Assembly: GCA_000818945.1 (NCBI GenBank)
Contig: KN805384.1
Location: 1 to 37,141 of the forward strand
Direction: 5' to 3'
Length of the DNA: 37,141 nt
From: Schizochytrium sp. CCTCC M209059
Lineage: Eukaryota; Sar; Bigyra; Thraustochytrida; Thraustochytriidae
Positions 36,910-37,141 of the stretch are shown here, piece by piece; positions within the stretch are counted from its first letter, which is position 1; every line of letters begins with the position of its first letter. The notes under the pieces are model-generated. The model searched no databases and was not told where the DNA came from. It worked only from the letters and a program-made list of their open reading frames with translations. Position numbers and translations under genes: made by a program.

Positions 36910-37141
36910 GGTCTCGGCGGGCTTGTGCTGCTGCTGCTGCTGCTGCTTCTTCTTCTTCTCCTTTTTGCTGTCTGCTGCAGCGCCGCTTGCAGTGCCGCCG
37001 CGCCTGCTTATTACTACTGCCGCGGCCCGGCCGCCCGCGCTGCCGCCGCCGCCGCGCGCGAGGGACGGAGGGAGGCAGGCAGGCGGGCAGGGAGGCAGGC
37101 ATGCAGGCCGGCAGGGCCGGGCGCGCGAGGCCGCTGCCGCG
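36910..37141. promoter_or_regulatory. 5' flank of mitochondrial protein gene, window edge
   Basis: This is GC-rich sequence with a CTG/CTT trinucleotide run at about 36928-36958 and GGCAGG repeats near 37070-37100. It should contain the 5' UTR and promoter. No other gene was seen before the window ends. Confidence 0.5.

Overview
The window is nuclear DNA from a GC-rich, gene-dense eukaryote with long, mostly uninterrupted reading frames, few short GT-AG introns and strongly C/G-ending codons. Conserved actin, a peroxisomal SKL-tailed enoyl-CoA isomerase, a mitochondrial presequence interrupted by an intron, and Pro/Thr (PTAKPTAQPT) stalks on a surface protein fit a stramenopile, most likely a thraustochytrid/labyrinthulomycete. 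The assignment to that group is inference; no rRNA or other decisive marker is present.

Layout: the left edge holds the 3' half of an actin gene (+). Tail to tail with it lies a PH-domain/coiled-coil protein (-) whose 3' flank carries two further copies of its C-terminal tail. A 2.2 kb repeat-rich spacer precedes a 748-aa protein (+) with a cytidine-deaminase-type zinc site. It converges on a tandem pair of multi-pass membrane proteins (-) with near-identical ends and diverged middles. A papain-family protease (+) diverges from the second paralog. Next come a Lys-rich helical, possibly BAR-like protein (-), a 600-bp satellite of 19-bp units, a ubiquitin-like tail-anchored protein (-), a Delta3,Delta2-enoyl-CoA isomerase (-) and a two-exon, Cys-rich, probably GPI-anchored protein (+). 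After a 3.5 kb low-complexity spacer come a type I surface glycoprotein (+), a DPP8/9-like peptidase (-), a coiled-coil EF-hand protein (-) and a two-exon small mitochondrial inner-membrane protein (-).

The genes do not form one pathway; this is ordinary mixed eukaryotic gene order. Several products act at membranes or in secretion (PH, membrane paralogs, UBL tail-anchor, GPI protein, type I glycoprotein, secreted protease). The more unusual items are the triplicated C-terminal tail, the homogenised-end membrane paralogs, the deaminase-like architecture and the adenine-free 19-bp satellite. I found no complete new multi-gene system. All repeat comparisons and domain calls were made by eye.
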